Assembly: GCF_017873605.1 (NCBI RefSeq)
Contig: NZ_JAGGKI010000002.1
Coordinates: forward strand, 62,001-126,000
Reading direction: 5' to 3'
Length of the DNA stretch: 64,000 bases
From: Paenibacillus lactis
Lineage (GTDB): Bacteria; Bacillota; Bacilli; Paenibacillales; Paenibacillaceae
Positions 61,294-64,000 of this stretch are shown here, piece after piece (position 1 is the first letter of the stretch; each line of letters opens with the position of its first letter). The notes beneath the pieces are model-generated. The model saw nothing but the letters and a program-made list of their open reading frames with translations, was not told the DNA's origin and made no database searches. Both the position numbers and the translations under genes were made by a program.

Positions 61294-62274
61294 TCAGCTA
61301 TCTGTCCCTTTGGATGCGTGCTCAGATGACGGCCCCTGCTCTGCCTCCGCGTTAACGCCGGATTCAGCTTCCGCTTCCAAGCCGGTCGCCGCTTCTTCAA
61401 ACGCTCCCGTCTCGGGTAAAGCTACCCTTAAGGCATCAGGATCAATCGCACGTTCATCCTCTTCCCCGTACGGGTCGGCATAGCCTTCCGGCGTGACGTA
61501 CTCGCTTTGAATGAGCCCGAAATTCCGGCCGTACCGCGACTCCAGCGTGTCTCCCATATCCTGCTCAAGCTGGAACAGCACCATCTCTTGGGTGAAATGA
61601 TGCAGCAGCAGCTCAGCCATCACAGGGTGTTCCGTAATTACGGCACCGGTCTCGAATTCACCGCCGCGCATCCCGAGCATGCACCACTCGCGGTCCACGA
61701 CGAAGGAGAATTTGCGGCCGCCCCGCTTTCGTTCCTCGAGGCCCCTCCAGCCCGGCCAAGCAAGCGTCCGCGACAAGCTCTGCTCAGGGCCGTCGCATGC
61801 CCACAGCACCTTCACGCCTCTAGCCTCCGCTTCGGCCAGCGGCTCGCGAAGCAGCGCAGCCTCCTCCCGCCAGACATCGACCACAATCTCGCGCTCTGCC
61901 CGTCCCAGCTCCCGAACGAGAGCATCTAGCACGGCTTGATCTCCTTCCATGCTGAGGAACGGGGCAGCCGTACCGCTGCTGCGCGGCAGGCTTTTCTCCA
62001 CATAGGCAAGGGAAGCCTCCACTCGTCCCGAGATCATGCGCGTCAATTCCTCCGGCTTCAGCGACCGGTATCGGACGGGTTCTCCGTTCATGCGCTCGAG
62101 CGCTCCCTGCCGTTCCAGCCGCTGCATGGCCGCATACACATTGGACCTGGAAGCCCCGAGGCGCTTCGCCACCTCGTAGCCTCCGGCGGGTCCATGCTCG
62201 GCAAGGTCCACCATAATTTTCGATTCGATCTCGGTAAATCCTAAATTGCGCAGATGATGCAGCAATTGTTCCAT
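61294..62274 (-). CDS. TrmB-family transcriptional regulator
   Basis: 326 residues from the ATG at 62274, which has a GGGGGG ribosome site about ten bases upstream. The winged helix LRNLGFTEIESKIMVDLAEHGPAGGYEVAKRLGASRSNVYAAMQRLERQGAL (about 8-60) is the TrmB type; a coiled region and a regulatory domain (about 100-260) follow, and the C-terminal 60 residues are acidic and low-complexity (Glu/Ala-rich). TrmB proteins sense sugars in archaea; relatives in Firmicutes have varied roles. No adjacent sugar transporter is present. Confidence 0.85.
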   Translation of the reverse strand: MEQLLHHLRNLGFTEIESKIMVDLAEHGPAGGYEVAKRLGASRSNVYAAMQRLERQGALERMNGEPVRYRSLKPEELTRMISGRVEASLAYVEKSLPRSSGTAAPFLSMEGDQAVLDALVRELGRAEREIVVDVWREEAALLREPLAEAEARGVKVLWACDGPEQSLSRTLAWPGWRGLEERKRGGRKFSFVVDREWCMLGMRGGEFETGAVITEHPVMAELLLHHFTQEMVLFQLEQDMGDTLESRYGRNFGLIQSEYVTPEGYADPYGEEDERAIDPDALRVALPETGAFEEAATGLEAEAESGVNAEAEQGPSSEHASKGTDS

Positions 62275-62380
62275 AATTTCTAGTCCCCCCAAAGATGCTC
62301 GAACGCTTGCTCTATCATACACACGATTGTTGTTGAACTTGCGCTTAAGGCCATGGTCGTCCGATTCCCTTACAATTCAA

Positions 62381-63184
62381 TTAGATTTGCTCCGCTCCGC
62401 AGCGCGGGCACCATTTCGAGCCCTTCGGCAGGTCGACGCTGCAAATTTGACATTTTACCGTATCCCGCACCGTCTCTTCTCCGGACACATAATCCTGGTT
62501 CTGATTGTTTTCCTGCCAGAAACGAATGCGCCGGTCCAGCTCCAGCTGTCTTTCCCGTTCACGCTCGAGCTCTTCCCAGTGGCGGCGCTCCTTCTCCTGC
62601 TCCTCCTGCTCAAGACGAAGCTGCTCAGGATCCACCTCCGGCTCAAGAAGCTCCTCATCGACAGGGCTAAACGGCTCCGGACCTTGGCGATACGTGAATG
62701 GCTCATGGTCTCGCTCATCGGCAGCTGCCGCATAAGCATCGGCCTCATCTTCATCCTCGAAATCGAATCTAACCTTGTTCAGCTCAGGCTCCTTCACCGC
62801 TTTTTCAATCGGTTCTTCCTCTTTCGGAGCGATGCTGGCCAGCTTGCGGCCGCAATTCGGACAGAAATTGGCATCGAGCGCCACCACGCGTCCGCATTGG
62901 CAGACCCGCTCATTTTTCAGCACCGCAATCCGGTTGCGGATCTCTTCAATCTTCTCCTGAAGACCGTCGCAGGTCTTGGCCAGCTCTACCATTTCCTGCT
63001 CGGCAACGGACATATCCTGCATGCGGTAGCCTTCGTAGAATACTTTCCCCATTTGAAGGTAGTACGAATTTTTCTGCTGCTCGATCTCCGCAATTTGGCT
63101 GTTCAGTTTATTGACTTCTACCACGTGCTGAGCTTTTTCCGTTGCCCGGTTCGCACCGTCCTTAAGCCTCTGTAATATATTCAT
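62381..63184 (-). CDS. Coiled-coil protein with two zinc ribbons
   Basis: 267 residues. A helical N-terminus (about 1-90) leads to a first zinc ribbon with Cys95, Cys97, Cys108 and Cys111. An acidic linker and a long Glu/Arg coiled coil (about 125-235) separate it from a second ribbon, Cys245, Cys248, Cys259 and Cys262, at the very C-terminus. The first ribbon is slightly unusual (C-x-C rather than C-x2-C). A scaffold or nucleic-acid-related role is possible but unproven. AGGAGG precedes the ATG. Confidence 0.82.
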   Translation of the reverse strand: MNILQRLKDGANRATEKAQHVVEVNKLNSQIAEIEQQKNSYYLQMGKVFYEGYRMQDMSVAEQEMVELAKTCDGLQEKIEEIRNRIAVLKNERVCQCGRVVALDANFCPNCGRKLASIAPKEEEPIEKAVKEPELNKVRFDFEDEDEADAYAAAADERDHEPFTYRQGPEPFSPVDEELLEPEVDPEQLRLEQEEQEKERRHWEELERERERQLELDRRIRFWQENNQNQDYVSGEETVRDTVKCQICSVDLPKGSKWCPRCGAEQI

Positions 63185-63556
63185 CCCTATTTCCTCCTCT
63201 TCCTTATACCCGCATCATAACGCGCTTCCTAAAGCAGCGCATAGTTAACATCATTAATGAATTAAACGCTCACCCCTAACCGGTCCTCCGGTTCCCGCAT
63301 GCCGTCGATCGGGCCATGCCAGGAAGGCGGACATCTCATCTATCCAGTATACGGCGGTGACGGTGATTCTATCATACCAAATTCCTTGCTTCTTGTGAAA
63401 ATCGCCGTCTTCCTGTCATTTCAAGTGATTCAACCCGATTCCGGTTGTGTAAAGAATAGAAAAAAGCCAGCACCTGCCTCAAGCCAGCGTTCAATCTGGC
63501 ATCGAAAGCTTACCGGCCGTGCGGTAAGCCGGCTGCCATTACTGGAGGGATAAAGC
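63185..63556. other. Divergent intergenic region and leader
   Basis: About 370 bases. Two hairpins lie in the plus-strand leader: GCCAG / CTGGC (63483-63500) and GCTTACCG / CGGTAAGC (63508-63529). Neither ends in a T-run. The plus-strand frame at 63299-63553 was rejected. No named riboswitch class was recognised. Confidence 0.5.
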
Positions 63557-63925
63557 ATGACAACCGATAAAAAAACCTATTATGTCTCCGTCAACCATAA
63601 CCTGATCCGGGATGTCCCGGGAGATTCCAATGAATTCATCGTCATGCTCAGCAAGGACGAATTAACCCGGCTGAAGGACTTGATGAATGATTTCAGCAGC
63701 ACCGACCGCTATGCGTTCCAACGGACCTTTGTACCGTATAAATCGGCTGATCACGATGAAGCCATCGAGCAATTCGATGAGCGGACAATCGACCTGTACG
63801 CATTCCTCCATGAGCATGGGGATGAACGTACGCGCCGCATGATCGAGGATATGAACATTATCCGCAAAATGGATGACACCGGCTATGACGATCCGGGCTA
63901 CGAGAATGCCCCGCTTAATAAATAA
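63557..63925 (+). CDS. Small soluble protein of unknown function
   Basis: 122 residues, acidic (VSVNHNLIRDVPGDSNEFIVMLSKDELTRLKDLMNDFSSTDRYAFQRTFVPYKSADHDEAIEQFDERTIDLYAFLHEHGDERTRRMIEDMNII), no signal or membrane segment. The family is common in Paenibacillaceae in my memory, without a function. GGAGGG lies seven bases before the ATG. It has a structured leader with two hairpins upstream. Confidence 0.78.
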   Translation: MTTDKKTYYVSVNHNLIRDVPGDSNEFIVMLSKDELTRLKDLMNDFSSTDRYAFQRTFVPYKSADHDEAIEQFDERTIDLYAFLHEHGDERTRRMIEDMNIIRKMDDTGYDDPGYENAPLNK

Positions 63926-64000
63926 ACGAAATGACAAGCCATAAAGCAGCACCCATGTGAAAAAAATTCCTGGTAGGCGGCTCTTCTTACACAATTTCAG

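Noticed and set aside
63299..63553. 84-residue plus-strand frame before the 63557 gene
   Set aside because: It crosses the two leader hairpins and lacks a ribosome site and coding-like composition.

Overview
The window reads as a chromosomal segment of a Gram-positive, low-to-mid GC Firmicute, most likely Paenibacillus. The evidence is strong AGGAGG-type ribosome binding sites with frequent TTG and GTG starts, a caa3 oxidase operon (ctaC-D-E-F-G) with a DUF420 neighbour, an xpt-pbuX operon behind a guanine riboswitch, several ECF sigma/anti-sigma pairs of the DUF4179 type, FIMAH and copper-amine-oxidase-N secreted modules, and YtrA-type GntR/ABC transporters. No rRNA, tRNA, phage, insertion sequence or CRISPR array was seen. 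Species cannot be fixed from sequence alone.

Layout. 0-6 kb: end of an unknown gene, an autoregulated MerR/TipAS regulator, a secreted repeat protein, a membrane protein, an acyl-CoA dehydrogenase-like flavoprotein, a MarR-GNAT fusion with twin operators, and a PNPOx-type stress protein. 6.4-10.7 kb: a two-component system of the intramembrane-sensing type, divergent from an ABC transporter and a DUF4097 lipoprotein. 10.7-15 kb: a phosphotransferase, a SUKH/SMI1 protein, endonuclease V and an AT-richer pair of unknown genes. 15-20.4 kb: two paralogous secreted beta-propeller proteins, one ending in a dockerin, the other in Ig-like plus FIMAH modules.

20.8-29 kb is the most distinctive region: three ECF sigma factor/anti-sigma modules side by side. 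The last two are mirror images (sigma, DUF4179 anti-sigma, secreted protein) converging on strong terminators near 26.0-26.2 kb. The secreted protein of the third module is a membrane-free copy of its own anti-sigma factor's outer domain. 29-36 kb: a serine hydrolase, a pentapeptide-repeat protein and its TetR regulator sharing one operator type, and a three-gene envelope lipoprotein operon with a TetR-type operator. 36.4-38.6 kb: a Gfo/Idh/MocA oxidoreductase divergent from an AraC regulator, bracketed by two copies of one terminator.

38.8-44.4 kb: an operon (permease, YtrA-like GntR, ABC ATPase, NatA/YhaQ-like ATPase, NatB/YhaP-like permease, TraB/GumN protein) behind a dense operator array. 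44.5-45.4 kb: three tandem ~260-bp hairpin-bearing repeats. 45.4-51 kb: caa3 oxidase genes with a clear sigma-A promoter. 51-56.9 kb: methionine aminopeptidase, small proteins, a second serine hydrolase, a membrane-anchored di-heme cytochrome c and a DUF4870 protein. 56.9-64 kb: xpt-pbuX, a membrane metallophosphoesterase, a TrmB regulator, a double zinc-ribbon coiled-coil protein and unknown small proteins.

Much of the window is envelope sensing: MerR, MarR, two TetR, GntR, AraC and TrmB regulators, a two-component system and three ECF systems, most next to their likely targets and several with visible operators. Starts were chosen from ribosome binding site spacing. All function calls are from reading motifs, with no database search.
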